From Microplitis mediator (Eukaryota > Arthropoda > Insecta > Hymenoptera > Braconidae): DNA of 64,000 nt. Position 1 is the stretch's first letter, and every line of letters starts with the position of its first letter. The stretch is from the NCBI RefSeq assembly GCF_029852145.1, contig NC_079974.1, positions 15,127,582 to 15,191,581 on the forward strand. Direction: 5' to 3'. The position numbers and the translations under genes were made by a program. Positions 11,001 to 22,680 of the stretch are shown here, one piece after another. The notes beneath the pieces were generated by a model. That model saw only the letters and a list, made by a program, of their open reading frames with translations. It was not told the origin of the DNA and ran no database searches.

Positions 11001-12985
11001 CGTAGTTTTATGGATGTCTTTTTTTTCTAACTATTTTAAAAGGTTCAAACCACCCGATGCATGCTATATTGAACTAATGAGATTCCGGGTAAGGCCACCG
11101 AAGAATCGAGAGTTGCCACTTCAGCTAAAAGCTGTAATGTGTGTTACAGGAAATAAGGTAACGCTTTTTTCGTTTTTTTTTCTTTTAATTTAATTAATAC
11201 TCACAACTATTCCTATTACTTTCTCACAATTTTTTTTTAACTGATGAACAAAATTTAAATAAATATATGAAAGAGTAATTAATTAATTAAATGAAATTTT
11301 GATTATCAGGTTGAATTACGTGCGGACATTTTGGTTCCGGGATTCGCGTCGCGTAAACTTGGGCAGATACCTTGCGAAGACGTGATGGTACGATTTCCGA
11401 TACCCGAGTGCTGGATTTATCTATTTCGAGTGGAAAAACACTTCAGATATGGCTCAGTAAAGTCGGCTCATAGGAGAACAGGAAAAATAAAAGGTATTGA
11501 GAGATTTCTGGGTGCTGTTGATACTCTCGAGCCTCAACTGATGGAAGTAACATCTGGGCAAGCGAAATATGAACATCAGCATCGAGCTATTGTTTGGAGA
11601 ATGCCTCGATTGCCTAAAGAAGGCCAAGGTATTATTATTTTTTTCAGATAATTATACATTTTAAATTTACTATAAAAAATTTGTGGAGTGAACGCGGATT
11701 AAATCCGGAGTGAATGTGAAATGGGGGACTGTTTATTTGTTAAATCTCTTCGAAGTGAAATTCACTCCGAAGAGGAGTTTTGCGGAGTGATTTTTTTTAA
11801 ACTCCGGAACTCTGAGTGACGGAGTGAATTCGGATTTAAATAAAATTGGCTGAGTGCTTAGTAATTATTGGGTTTCTTATTTTTTTTTTTAGGCGCATAT
11901 ACGACACATGGACTTGTTTGTCGTATGTGCTTGACATCTTATGATCAGATACCAGAAAAGTTGGCGGAATATGCGTATGTTGAATTTACGATGCCTGCTA
12001 CTCAAGTGTCACACACGACAGCAAGAAGTGTCAGTTTGCAAAATAGTGACAGTGATAATCCGCCAGAAAAATATGTGAGAAATCTCTCGAGACATGAATA
12101 CAGGTATTTTTATGGATATTTATTTTAAATTTATCCTTTTTAATGAGACAAATATCTTTGAAATTATGCCCTGCATTCAAACAAAAATTGATTCTGATTT
12201 TTTTTTAATTCAAACAAAAATCTCGAGTTATTTTAATATATTAGGAAAATTTAAATAGAGCAAAAAAAGCAAACCGACCCCTGGACAAAAATAAAATGAA
12301 ATTTCGTAATTTTCCTTAACTTTAAAAATTTTTTTAGGGATTCATCTTACCCCACATTAAAAATTTTCACGGCTGGGTTATACTTATAATTATTTGGGGA
12401 CTAAATAAGAAGAAGTAGATAAAAAACTCACGCTATTGAAATTTTTTTCTTAAAGGGTCCACTTTACCCCTTCCCTTAAATTTACAGAAATCGAAAATTT
12501 TAAAAATAATAAAAAAATCGACTTCTATTTTTGTTTTTATATTTTTTTATGAATTTTTATTTTATACATAAATGTAATCTACGCATCCAGTCCTTGAAAA
12601 AGTCGTAGTCCCTTAGATAAAAATCTCAGAGTCATAAAACGTGAATAAATTATCGTAGAGCAATAAATCAGCATTAAAAACCAATATAAATTTATAATCT
12701 TTCAAATTTAAATTTTAAATTAATTATATGAGGATGTTAAACACAGAAAAGTACTTTGAGTTCATTCAAGATTTTGACAGTTCAAAAGTTAGCGGTCGTC
12801 TTAAGTAGTATACAGATTATTAATTATTCTATCCAATTACTAGGGTTGGCATTGAACACACGCAGGGAGAAGGACCAGGTGCTTACGTATCAGCGACTAA
12901 AAAAATTCCCGAAAGTACTCCAGAGACTCATGAAGAACCAGTTCACCCAGCGGCTGCTGAATCTGACTCTGATTCTTCAGAATAA
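8050..12985 (+). CDS. stnB: Stoned B (stonin), second ORF of the stoned locus
   Basis: StnB is a stonin-family endocytic adaptor that links synaptotagmin to clathrin/AP-2 at synapses. Exons are 8050-9909, 10006-10904, 11043-11157, 11310-11628, 11893-12103 and 12844-12985. All junctions are GT-AG and in frame, giving about 1181 aa, close to Drosophila StnB. NPF motifs (EH-domain ligands) are at residues 7, 24, 47, 67, 287 and 590. A proline-rich segment RPPPPPRPGPPPAPP is near 150. The stonin homology domain spans about 635-810 (GWEMHLRQP...FWKKIFVRLVY), and the mu-homology domain about 815-1135 (RFKPPDACYIELMRFRV, then VCRMCLTSYDQIPEKLAEYA). The tail ends SDSDSSE. Introns are short (94-740 bp), and the 264-bp intron before exon 5 holds a MITE fragment. 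The AATAAA overlapping the stop codon is probably coincidental. Confidence 0.95.
11671..11850. repeat. MITE family B, copy 1 (decayed)
   Basis: AAAATTTGTGGAGTGAACGC followed by alternating GGAGTGAAT / ATTCACTCC units, as in the better-preserved copies at 30253, 35356, 48127, 52598 and 54414. The terminal CACTG is lost. It fills most of a stonedB intron and lies about 40 bp from the acceptor. Confidence 0.7.
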
Positions 12986-13295
12986 ATATTACTTTAAGTT
13001 ACTAGGTATCATATAATAAATTAACAAATTATATATATACATATATAAATAAATATAATGATAATAAGTAAGGTAGATATCTAGGATAAAAAGAAATTAT
13101 TATTTTTTCTCGTCAGTTTTAATGCTTGATAATGTAACAAGTAAAAGTACCAATTGCACACTCACTTATTGTTAGTAAATCAATTAATTAATTATTAATG
13201 CATAGGACAGTAATAATATTAAATTGAGTTGTGAAAAAAGTAAAAAATTAGTCAGTAAAAAGAAGACAATACACAGCTTTTTATGTTTATTTATT
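12986..13295. other. stoned 3' flank
   Basis: AT-rich; likely 3'UTR of the stoned mRNA. No confident poly(A) signal could be chosen among several AATAAA-like strings. Confidence 0.35.
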
Positions 13296-13651
13296 AGGGT
13301 GTGAACTTACGAACTATTCGATTCGAATTTTTTGAATTATTGGTGAGTTTTCGTAAATTTTTTTTTATAACTTATTAAAAATTGTTATATTTTTTCCAAT
13401 AATTCAAATTTTTGTCAGCGATAAATAGAGCGTAGACTCGAATATACGACAAAATTAATTTTGGTTACTTTAAAAACTAAGCTCTCTATTAAATAAAAAG
13501 TTGAATATTAGAAAGCTGAGTGAAATTTTCTCCATTTGAATCGAGTGATTTTAAAAGTTACAAATAATTCGAAAAGTTACGAATAATTCAAAAATTCGAA
13601 TTTCGAATCGAAGTTATATTCGATTTGATCCGAACGCGATTCGCACACCCG
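13296..13651. repeat. MITE family H, copy 1
   Basis: Inverted ends AGGGTGTGAA and TTCGCACACCC, with long AT-rich arms full of TTCGAATT-type strings. Related copies occur at 37879 and 56128. No coding content. Confidence 0.7.
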
Positions 13652-14051
13652 TATTATTTATAAAAAAAATTATTACCAGTGTTAAGTATCAATAAATCGT
13701 AATTTAATTTTCATAAAAGTTCATCAGAAATAATTAAAAGGAATTGATTTTAACTTTTTATTATCAATGTAAATGCATTTAAAATTGAATAATCCGGCCG
13801 CAATAATTTTAATTGTTTGCTAAAAAAAACAAAAAATATATTTCTTTTCACTTGCGTAACAAAAAGTATTATATTTATTCATAATTGTAGTAAATATAAA
13901 TATCAATAAGTCATATCTTTGTTTTAAATTATGCAAAGTATATATTAAATGTTATTTAATTAATTTTATTGCTATATATTGTTGCTTGGTATGAAGTAAT
14001 GAGAAATAATTATTTGATAAGTAGTCATAAATTTAAGTAATATATAAATAA

Positions 14052-14085
<34 letters not shown>

Positions 14086-14575
14086 TAAACATTAATGAAT
14101 TATTAAGATAGACTGTAACGAATTAATAATAAGTTTCATTTTTTAATATTATTTGACGCGTGTCACGTTACAAAGATTCTTGAAAGAACCCCAGCTAAGA
14201 CCAAAGATGTGAATTGATGATAAGAATTCATTGTGTAATAAATACATAATGTAATTATATTAGTATAAATATTATTGCATTTATTTGGTGCTGTTTAAGT
14301 AATCAAATATATTGTTGTTAATTATTATATTATATTATATATTAAATGTCAAAGTATTATATTAATTAAGATATTTATAAAATAATCATTAATGTAATTA
14401 AACTACAAGTCATTAGTATATAAGTTTCAGTTACATTATTTTTTTTTTAACACTTTTATGTCCTCACTGAGGTCTCGGAGAGTGAACTCTAGTCAACCGT
14501 AATTATAATTAATATTAAGTAATATAATGTATAGAGTTAATATATAATTTTTTTTTAATGCTTAAAAGTTACTCT
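13652..14575. other. Gene-free AT-rich stretch
   Basis: Contains an (AT)n microsatellite near 14056-14082. No exon-like frame or RNA gene is seen. Confidence 0.5.
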
Positions 14576-15141
14576 ATCAAAAAAATCCATGTGAAATTGC
14601 ATGGGAACCCATAGGAATTCATGTAGGAGTGTATGGATTTATATGAGAATCCATGTAGGGATCCACAGGTATCTAGATCTCCGTATGGGAACTTCACATA
14701 GGAAACTGGGTATTTAGATTCCATATAGAAACTAGGATAGATGGATTTCTTAGTAGGAAATTCATAAAGAAATCTGGATTTCTATATAAGCAATTTCTAT
14801 AGAATTTAGGGTCTATCGTTTATATTGATACGCGCATGTGAATAAAAGAACAGATTGATATTCTATTGGCAGATATTTTTTTTTTCATCAATTTGTTTGT
14901 ATCAATAACGTGACGCTTTTTGTTAATTTTTCTAATTCCTAATCCATACAAGATTCCCATATGGATTTTGACATGATACAGATTCCCATGGGAAATCATT
15001 GTAAAAATCCATATTAGATTCCCATATAGATTTGCCATGGTATGGATTTTCATAGGAACCCATGTGAGAATCTATACCGGGATCTATACTGGATTCCTAT
15101 AAGAAACCATAGGCTGGATTCCCACATGGTTTTTTTTTATA
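14576..15141. repeat. MITE family C, copy 1
   Basis: Starts AAAAAAATCCATGTG and ends CCCACATGGTTTTTTTTT, inverted. The interior is built from degenerate CCATAGGAATCC / GGATTCCCATATGG units in both orientations. It shares the internal block GTATCAATAACGTGACGCTT with the copy at 17170. The 77-codon minus-strand frame over it is a product of the repeat, not a gene. Confidence 0.8.
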
Positions 15142-17169
15142 GGGAACTGTGCAATTAATTACAAGAAATGAAATGAAATGAGCTTTTATGTTAAGAAAAA
15201 AAAAAGATACTTGACTCTGGTAATTAAATTATTTATAAAAAATTGGGCTTAAATAAGTGAGTGATTTATTTGAAAATAAAATGCTTGTTAAATAAAAATA
15301 AAAAAAAATGATTTTTGAAACTCGCTGCCATGACGGTGACGTTTTCAGCTCGTGATCTCAATATGTAATCGTACGTGAGAACAAAACCGCGTTGTATAGT
15401 TAAGATAAATTTATTAAATTAAATTGCATGAATAGAATTATTTATTAGAATATAAATATATATATATATATACATGAATTATTGATATTTATGTTTATTA
15501 AAATAAATATAAAACAACAAACAACAATCGAAGATAAAAAATATAAAAGGTGTTCTTATAAAAGTCTTCTGATTAAAATATGATACATGTATATTTAAAT
15601 ATTTAAAATGATAATATAAATTATTATTACTATTATGATTATGATAAATAATTATTCAAGTGTACGAAGAGTCTACCGATTGTTGTTATTCATATTAGAC
15701 ATCGACGTAATTATATAATTGCAATAATATTATAAAAATAAAATATATCATGCAATATATATACATATATATATATATTTTTTCTTTGCTGTAATAAATT
15801 TGAATGGAAATTTAAATATTCAATTAAAATATGTATACAGATAAAATTAATTTAACAAGTAAATGTATGTAATATAAATATACAAGTAATTATAGTATTT
15901 ATCCGATAAAAATAAATAAAATCCAACGGTGAAGTTTCAATAACAAAAGTTACCACTCGTAGCTTCTTGTAAGAATGTTTTAATAGTTAATTAATTAATT
16001 AATTAATACAAATGTTTTGGTTTACTTTTTTTTTAATTTTAAATGACGAATTGAAGTGCAGACACGGCAATTTTTCGCCGGAAGACAACAATTTATTTTA
16101 AAAATTAAAATTACCAGTTCTGAAATTAGTAATTAAAATACATAAATCACATATGTGCGAAATAAATGTAAACAAGTAAATAAAAAATAATAAATTGTTG
16201 AGATAAGTAAAAAAAATATAAATTTAAATAAAAAATTGTAGAGTGTGAGTGTAAAAAATGTACTAATTATTTGTTGCATTTTTTTTTGGAATTTAAATCT
16301 GAGTGAGTTTGAAAATGTTTGAAAAAAAAAAAACTGGAAAATTATTGTTTAGCTTACGATTGAAAAGTCATGTATTTATGAACAATATGAAGTTGTTTAA
16401 GCAATTAAATTGTTTTATTTATTTGACTTAATGATAAAACGAAAAAAAAATTTAATTTAATTTAATTGAATGGAATATTTAAAAAATTAATAATAATTAG
16501 AAAGGATTTTTGTTTTATTTTCCGGCTTTCTCGTTTTAGTTTAATATTTACTTAATATATTAACCTGTTTTAACATTAAAACTTTCACATCCTGAATTAA
16601 TCAAGATCAAATTTATCCTTTCTCAACAGTGCATCATTAAAAGTGTTTAATCGCAAACTTTTTATTATTTTAAATTAACATTAAAATAATATTACTCTTA
16701 TTAAAACTATTACTTCTGGAACAAATTACATCATTAATAGATAAATTCTTAAAAATAATTAAATTATAAATTATCTTTCATATTTCCGTAATACTTTAAT
16801 TCAGTGGATTACATCATTATTAATGTACTCGATAAATCTTTGAGAAAATTATTTCCTCATCTTTTTATCTCCTATTATATTCATTTATTTTATTTACTTG
16901 ATCCTTTTTTTATAAATTAATCATGCAACCATATAGGTTTTTATTAAAACTTTTTTTATTACTGCCATCATAATCATTATTTTTATTTACCACTAAGTAG
17001 ATTTGCCTTTTTTTCAATATCTCGTACACGTGCAGATAAATTGAATTTTTGTTGCACTCACATGAGTAATTGATAATTTCACAAGAGCTATTTTTAAACA
17101 TAAATTTAAATTTTTAAATAAACGAAATTTAAATCAATAAATTATGAAACTTTAATTGTTTAATTAGTC
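15142..17169. other. Gene-free AT-rich stretch
   Basis: About 2 kb of AT-rich DNA with short (AT)n tracts near 15458 and 15760. A GC-richer 50 bp at 15328-15395 (CGCTGCCATGACGGTGACG) stands out, but has no splice sites or frame to support an exon. Confidence 0.45.
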
Positions 17170-17672
17170 ATCAACTCATAAAAAAAATTAATGTAGGATT
17201 GTACGGTAACCCATAGGAATCTATCTAGGAAATCTCCCCTACTTCAGGAAAGTTTTATGGAAATATATACGCTTTTTATAGTAAGGTAAGAGACCCAATA
17301 TTCGATCAGGGAACTAGTACCTGATTACTCATATATTTGTATATCTATATTTAGAAAAATTTAGTAAATATAGATATACAAATACATGGAGTGATCGGTA
17401 CTAATTCCCTGATTGGGTACTAGGACCTTTATCTTATTTGTATCAATAACATAACGCTTTTTATCGTTAATTTTCCTAATTCCTAATCCATACAAGATTT
17501 ACAAATGGATTTTGACATGGTGCAGATTTTCATGGGAAATCTCTGCGGGAATCCACATGGGAATTCATATCAGATTCCCATATGGATTAGGCATCGTGTG
17601 GATTCCCATAGGAACCCATGTGAGAATCCTTACCGGGATCTAAGTTGGATTCCCATATGGATTTATTTGATA
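17170..17672. repeat. MITE family C, copy 2, split by an inserted MITE
   Basis: CCCATAGGAATC and GGATTCCCATATGG units flank an inserted palindrome at 17283-17441. The downstream half shares the GTATCAATAAC...TAATCCATACAAGATT block with copy 1. No coding content. Confidence 0.75.
17283..17441. repeat. MITE family G, copy 1 (nested in family C)
   Basis: Inverted ends TAAGGTAAGAGACCCAAT and TACTAGGACCTTTATCTTA (imperfect). Next inside are GATCAGGGAACTAGTACC and its complement, and a central TATAGATATACAAATACAT arm. A second copy is at 56203-56341. Confidence 0.85.
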
Positions 17673-19208
17673 GACCAGAAAATTTAATTTTTTTCAACTA
17701 GAAGCAAAAATTGATAAATTTTTTTCTCTTCTTTATCCTAAAAAAAATACTCCAACATACATGTCATATATTTTTGTTTAAAGTTCAATTTTTTTTATTA
17801 ATTGACAAAAAAAAAATTTTTTCAAAGCATTGATCTTTTTCACTTAAAAAAATATTTTGAATGACTGAAAAAACTAAAAACTAAAATTTTTGACTGAAGA
17901 CGTCAATATTGAATTTAAAAATTACAAGTTTTATCTGATAAATCACTAAAATTAAAAATTACCTGTTTCATTTTTTTTTAATTTTTAAATCAATTAATTT
18001 TTTTCGTTTTTTTTTTTTTCTATTCAAGTATACAACAGCCGGTAAAGATGAAACCGACATTAAACGTAATTTGCTACCACCTCCATGTTCTCGATATCAC
18101 ATGAAAGTTTTTTATAATCTAACTCGTAATAAAACCATCAGTTCAACTCAGCTGTTTCTGTTTACTAAACAAAGCGTCAGTTGAACGGTGGACGGCAAAC
18201 TAAACGCTTTAATTTGTTCGTATCTCCGTTTTATTTATACTCTATAACACTTTATTAAATTTACAAAAACTAAACTATAAAATTTTTCCCAGCATTTAAT
18301 TATACGTTTTTACATTTTATTTATCAAACGTCAAAAAGTAACCAGCAAATGTCAAGCTGCTGACATTTAAAAAAAAATAAATCTATTTAGAGCGCGATTT
18401 AAATCACATTTGAATTTTTTAAAAATTGTTATTCAGTTATATTAATATATTTAATATTAAATATATTAGTGTTGATATATAAAGTTACTAAATACAACGA
18501 GGGATATTTTTAAATCGTTATAAACAGTGAGTACTCATATATACATACATATATATTTATATTTTGTAAGAGTTAATATTTGGACTTTTAAAATCCTTGA
18601 CCTGTCAGATTCAAAAAAAAATATTTATAATTATAGAAAGGTGATGTTTTTTTATAATAGATATATAAAATATATGAAGGTCTGTCTGTTCTTTTTCTCT
18701 ATAAAAAATTTTATCGATTCTCGAACTCGAGAACAGTAACTTGGAGCTCGGTTCGATAGAGGGTAGTTTTCTTTGTTTCCTGGATAAAAAAAAAGTTAAT
18801 AGTAATAATAATAAAATTACTATGCAAAGTATTTTTTATTTGTCGTTGTTGTTGTTGTATTCGAATTGTTAAGTTGTGTTGTAGGATTGACATGTGGTTA
18901 TTATTTAAAATGTCTGAGAGCGCGTTAAATTAAAGTTTTGCATGAGTGATTACCACATACACCAAGTTCAGTGGAAAATATTGTTATGTAAGGTTACTGT
19001 GTGTGATTATTATCATTGTATTGTAATTTATAATCATTACACAGATTACTGTGGTATATTATTATACATTGGGTTATAGTATTGCGTTATTATATTGATA
19101 AAGGTGAGATTTCTACCCCTTACGTATTAAAATTAATTTATACTCGATTTCATTTATTATTATTATTATTATTGTTATTATTAATAATAATATTACTATT
19201 ATTAATGA
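17673..19208. other. Gene-free stretch
   Basis: Mostly AT-rich. A modestly GC-richer patch at 18030-18240 (ACAACAGCCGGTAAAGATG and AGTTGAACGGTGGACGGC) may be regulatory or a non-coding exon. No reading frame or clear splice pair supports a gene. (TTA)n repeats lie at 19150-19200. Confidence 0.4.
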
Positions 19209-19412
19209 TTGTGAATGTAGCTGACGATTTAAAATTTGAAAAATTTTGAAAAAAGTGAATTAAATTTTAATGTAAATCGAATAAAATTAAAAAAACGCGC
19301 ATTTATGAAATTTGAAAATCAGTATGTGAATTTTTTTAATTTTTATATTTCTTATTGTTTTATTCCTTTATTTGTAATTTAAAATTTATCTCATATCTGC
19401 TACATTCACACT
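19209..19412. repeat. MITE family D, copy 1
   Basis: Inverted ends GTGAATGTAGCTGACG and TATCTGCTACATTCACACT, with AT-rich arms. Better copies occur at 20956, 24371 and 39820. No ORF. Confidence 0.7.
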
Positions 19413-19501
19413 TATTATTATTAGTATTATTATTTAATGGTACCAAGAAATTTGATTAAAAAGAAAAAATAATATTTATTTAAAATTGTAGTTTGATTAG
19501 T

Positions 19502-19880
19502 ACACTGCAAAAAATCCATGTGGGATTATATGGGAACCCATAGGAATCAATATAGAAGTGTATGGATTTATATAAGACTCCACATAGGAAACCATGGGTA
19601 TCTGGATTCCCATAGGAAACTATGGGTACCTGGATTCCCATAAAGAAACTTGGATTTATGGATTTTTTAGTGGGAAATTTATATAGGAATCTGGGTTTCT
19701 ATATAAGTAATTTCTATAGAATTCGGAGTATCAGGATTTCTATGTCTATCGTCGATTGATACAATTATATAAATCTATGCTGGATTGCTATAGGAAACTA
19801 TATGGGAATCTATCCGAAGCCATGTGGAAACCCATATAGAAATCTAGGCTGGATTCCCTTATGAATTTTTTCGAAAGGGT
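19502..19880. repeat. MITE family C, copy 3
   Basis: Starts CACTGCAAAAAATCCATGTG, so it shows a CACTG terminus like families A and B. The interior repeats GGATTCCCATA / TATGGGAATCC units. It ends near GGATTCCCTTATGAATTTT. Confidence 0.75.
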
Positions 19881-20942
19881 AAATATATTTTTCCGAATAT
19901 GAAACTGTAAATGTTACAGCCAATACTGGGATTATTAAAAGCTATGCAGTAAGAAACATAGTGCGGAATAACATAAAACAATGAGATTAAAATTTTAAAA
20001 TGTAATTTTAATTCAATTGACTAAAAAATACTTAATTCAAAATTTAACACCGCGAAAAAAATGTAAGTTTTGTAGTTTCGTCAGAAAAAGTTGATACCCA
20101 AATTTTTAATTTTTTTTGACTAAATAAACGTAGATAATTTAAATAAATTTAAAAAAAAATAATAGTCTAATTAATAAGTTGGTTATTAACATAAATTATA
20201 AAAATTTATTTACTAACATATTTATTTATTTCGTCACGCAATTTAAAAATTTATTATTTGTAAAGAGAGATTTAGTTGTCAGTGCAGTAGTTGAATTGTA
20301 CTTGTTTTTGTAATAATAAAATGAAAGTAATGAATTACGGCATTTATTCCTTTCTACTTCGTGTCAAATAGTTTCAATAAATAATAATTTAAATTTTGAT
20401 TAGTCAAGACTTTGCGGTTTATTGTTTATGAATTTATTATTCATTGTTCTTTCATTTTGTTATTACAGTGCATTGCATTATATTTATTAAAAAAAAAAAA
20501 AAAAGGAATTTTTATTTTCATTGTTTTTAGTCGGCAAGCAAATAACTGATGTATATTTAAATTTAAATAAAAGTTAAAAAATGGGTGGATTCAAAAGAAG
20601 ACTTAATATTTAATAATTATCGATATGGGTATTGAAGGATACGTATTTATACGGAGTAACCAGGATCAGTCGGCGTAACGGAGGACTCCCAAGGCCAATG
20701 GAGCATTGGCTTTCGTAAAACAACACCCGTATCTATCTATCGTTTCATTTTATTCTCGTGTGTGATATACATTTATGTCGAAAGCGCGCACTCAAATTAC
20801 AATTGCTCGCCACGGTTATTTAGATGCAAGCACATATGAAAGCGAGAGTTTTAATGATATAAAAGTTATAAGACTAAAAAAAGAGGCCATTGCGCTCTGA
20901 AGAAATATATTTACAAATTTATTACTTAATTTATTTTTAATT
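19881..20942. other. Gene-free stretch with a GC-richer block
   Basis: AT-rich except 20640-20830, where TAACCAGGATCAGTCGGCGT and a perfect short hairpin GCCAATG-GAG-CATTGGC occur. This block could be an unannotated promoter or first exon, but no linked coding exon was found. Confidence 0.4.
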
Positions 20943-21375
20943 ATGATCCTGAAGATGAGTGTGAATGTAGCCTGCTACGCGGGCATCAGACAAATTTAAA
21001 ATTATTAATAATAAATAGAGTAAATAATTAATAAAGTAAAATTGAAAAAAAAGGCGCATTTAAAAAATTTTGTAACTAATAAGTGCATTTCTTATAAATA
21101 TTATTTTTCTAATTATTTACTCTATTTATTTGTAATTTTAAATTTGTCTGATGTCTACTACACCCGCACTCATTCTTGAAGTTAGAAGACAATTTACAAT
21201 TTTCGGATTTTTTTTTCAACAAATCAATTACAAAGAAAAAAAAAACTAAAAATATGCATGTGTAGAAAATTTTAAAAACTACAGGTGCAATTTTTTTAAA
21301 TATTTTTTTTTTTATAGTTTATCGTTTCTAAAACAAACCAAAAATTATTAAACGTCAATTTCATATTATCCTACG
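20943..21375. repeat. Family E element with family D inserted (composite)
   Basis: ATGATCCTGAAG (E end) is followed at once by a complete D element (20956-21176: GAGTGTGAATGTAGC ... CGCACTCAT). The E body follows (ACAATTTTCGGATTTTTT, AAAAATATGCATGTGTAGAA, then a run resembling the complement of GACGTC...). The same join is seen at 24359. Confidence 0.75.
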
Positions 21376-22319
21376 TCAATTTGAATACAATTTTTTTTTT
21401 TTTACTATAAAAATTAATTTTTCTTTAATAAGTAAGTAAATTAAAAAAAATTAATTCGTAATAATGAAATAAGAGATTTGATAGAAGATAAATCGCGTAT
21501 AATATTTCCGGGTTTATTATTATTTTTATTCTTTGATTTACTCCGATATATTTCCCCACATCTTTGTACGCTATTACTACAAAACATACTGTTTTTTACC
21601 ATATATATATATAGATGATATATCACCACACACATCTCTGCAATAAAAAATTCATATGCACGTTTATTTCTCAGGTTCATCGCGAATAAAATGAGCGAGC
21701 AAGAGACAGAATTAAGTATTTGTGTCGGTAAATTGAACAAAGGAACAGAATACGGTACGCAAGTTAAGAAAATATATATATACATATATAAATGTATATG
21801 TATGCATTTAAGTAATATAAAGAGAGAAAGATAATCTATAGCCTTGGAAATGAGTAACTCGAGTGTTGGTAATATTGTGCGCAGTAACTTCTATTCTGTA
21901 TGAAATGTCCATACGTCACTCGTTTTCCGTACAATTTAACTTTTTTTGTATCTAAATGTATTTTTATCTTTTTTTATTAACTATCTCTATTTAGTATGAA
22001 AAAATAAATAATAAACATCAGCAGCAACAAAGAGCAATAAAATAACATTTTATTGCTCTGTAGTATTTGTAAATAAAAATGAATTAACGCAAACACACAC
22101 ACGATTATTTAGTGACTAGGTCACCAAATAACTTGTGTGCTGAATCGAGTTACGTATATAATTTGACACAAATAGGTCACTGTCTCCAGCTCTATTTCGA
22201 CCAACAGTGACCTTGATGTTTATATAAAATTTGTTTCTTGAGTAGACAAATGTAGGTCAGCTAAATAATTTAAAATCTTATTAATTGGCGGGAAAAATAA
22301 AATAGAGTGGATATAAAAT
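21376..22319. other. Gene-free stretch
   Basis: A 114-codon minus-strand open frame at 21441-21785 has low-complexity ends, no domain and no splice context, so it is not called. An AC/CA tract lies near 22091. Nothing else is supported. Confidence 0.45.
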
Positions 22320-22680
22320 AATGATACTTAAGTTAGCCGACGTCTAATAATTTTTAGGTTTTTCGAAATATAAAAAAAATGTACTTATAGTTTTTTTAAT
22401 TTTCTACATGTGCATATTTTTATTTATTTTTTTTTTTCGTAATTGATTTGTTCTCACTTCAGGATCATAATTTTAAATGATACTGAGGTTAGCCGACGAC
22501 TTATAATTTTTGGATTTGTTTTTAAACAATAAATTATTAAAAAAAAAATATTTGAAAAAATTGCACCCATAGTGTTTTAAATTTTCTATATGTGCATATT
22601 TTTTTTTTTTCTTTTCGTAATTCATTTGCTGAAACGAAAATCCGAAAATTGTTAATTGCCTGCTCACTTCAGGATCATAT
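22320..22680. repeat. Two adjacent family E elements
   Basis: Two copies in the same orientation, 22320-22474 and 22476-22680. Each runs from ATGATACT-[TG]A-[AG]GTTAGCCGACG to CTCACTTCAGGATCAT. The ends are imperfect inverted repeats (ATGATCCTGAAGT). The pair looks like a local tandem duplication or a repeated insertion at one site. Confidence 0.75.

Noticed and set aside
12978..12990. AATAAA overlapping the stnB stop codon as poly(A) signal
   Set aside because: Too close to the stop to be a usual cleavage signal; several later candidates exist.
14820..15053. 77-codon minus-strand frame with MANLYGNLIWIF-like repeats, and a similar + frame at 17505
   Set aside because: Arises from the GGATTCCCATATGG units of MITE family C.
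18711..18893. Possible tRNA-like CTCGGTTCGATAGAGG string
   Set aside because: Surrounding bases do not form a cloverleaf with acceptor and anticodon stems.
21441..21785. 114-codon minus-strand frame
   Set aside because: No domain, skewed composition, includes simple sequence at one end, and no splice or promoter context.
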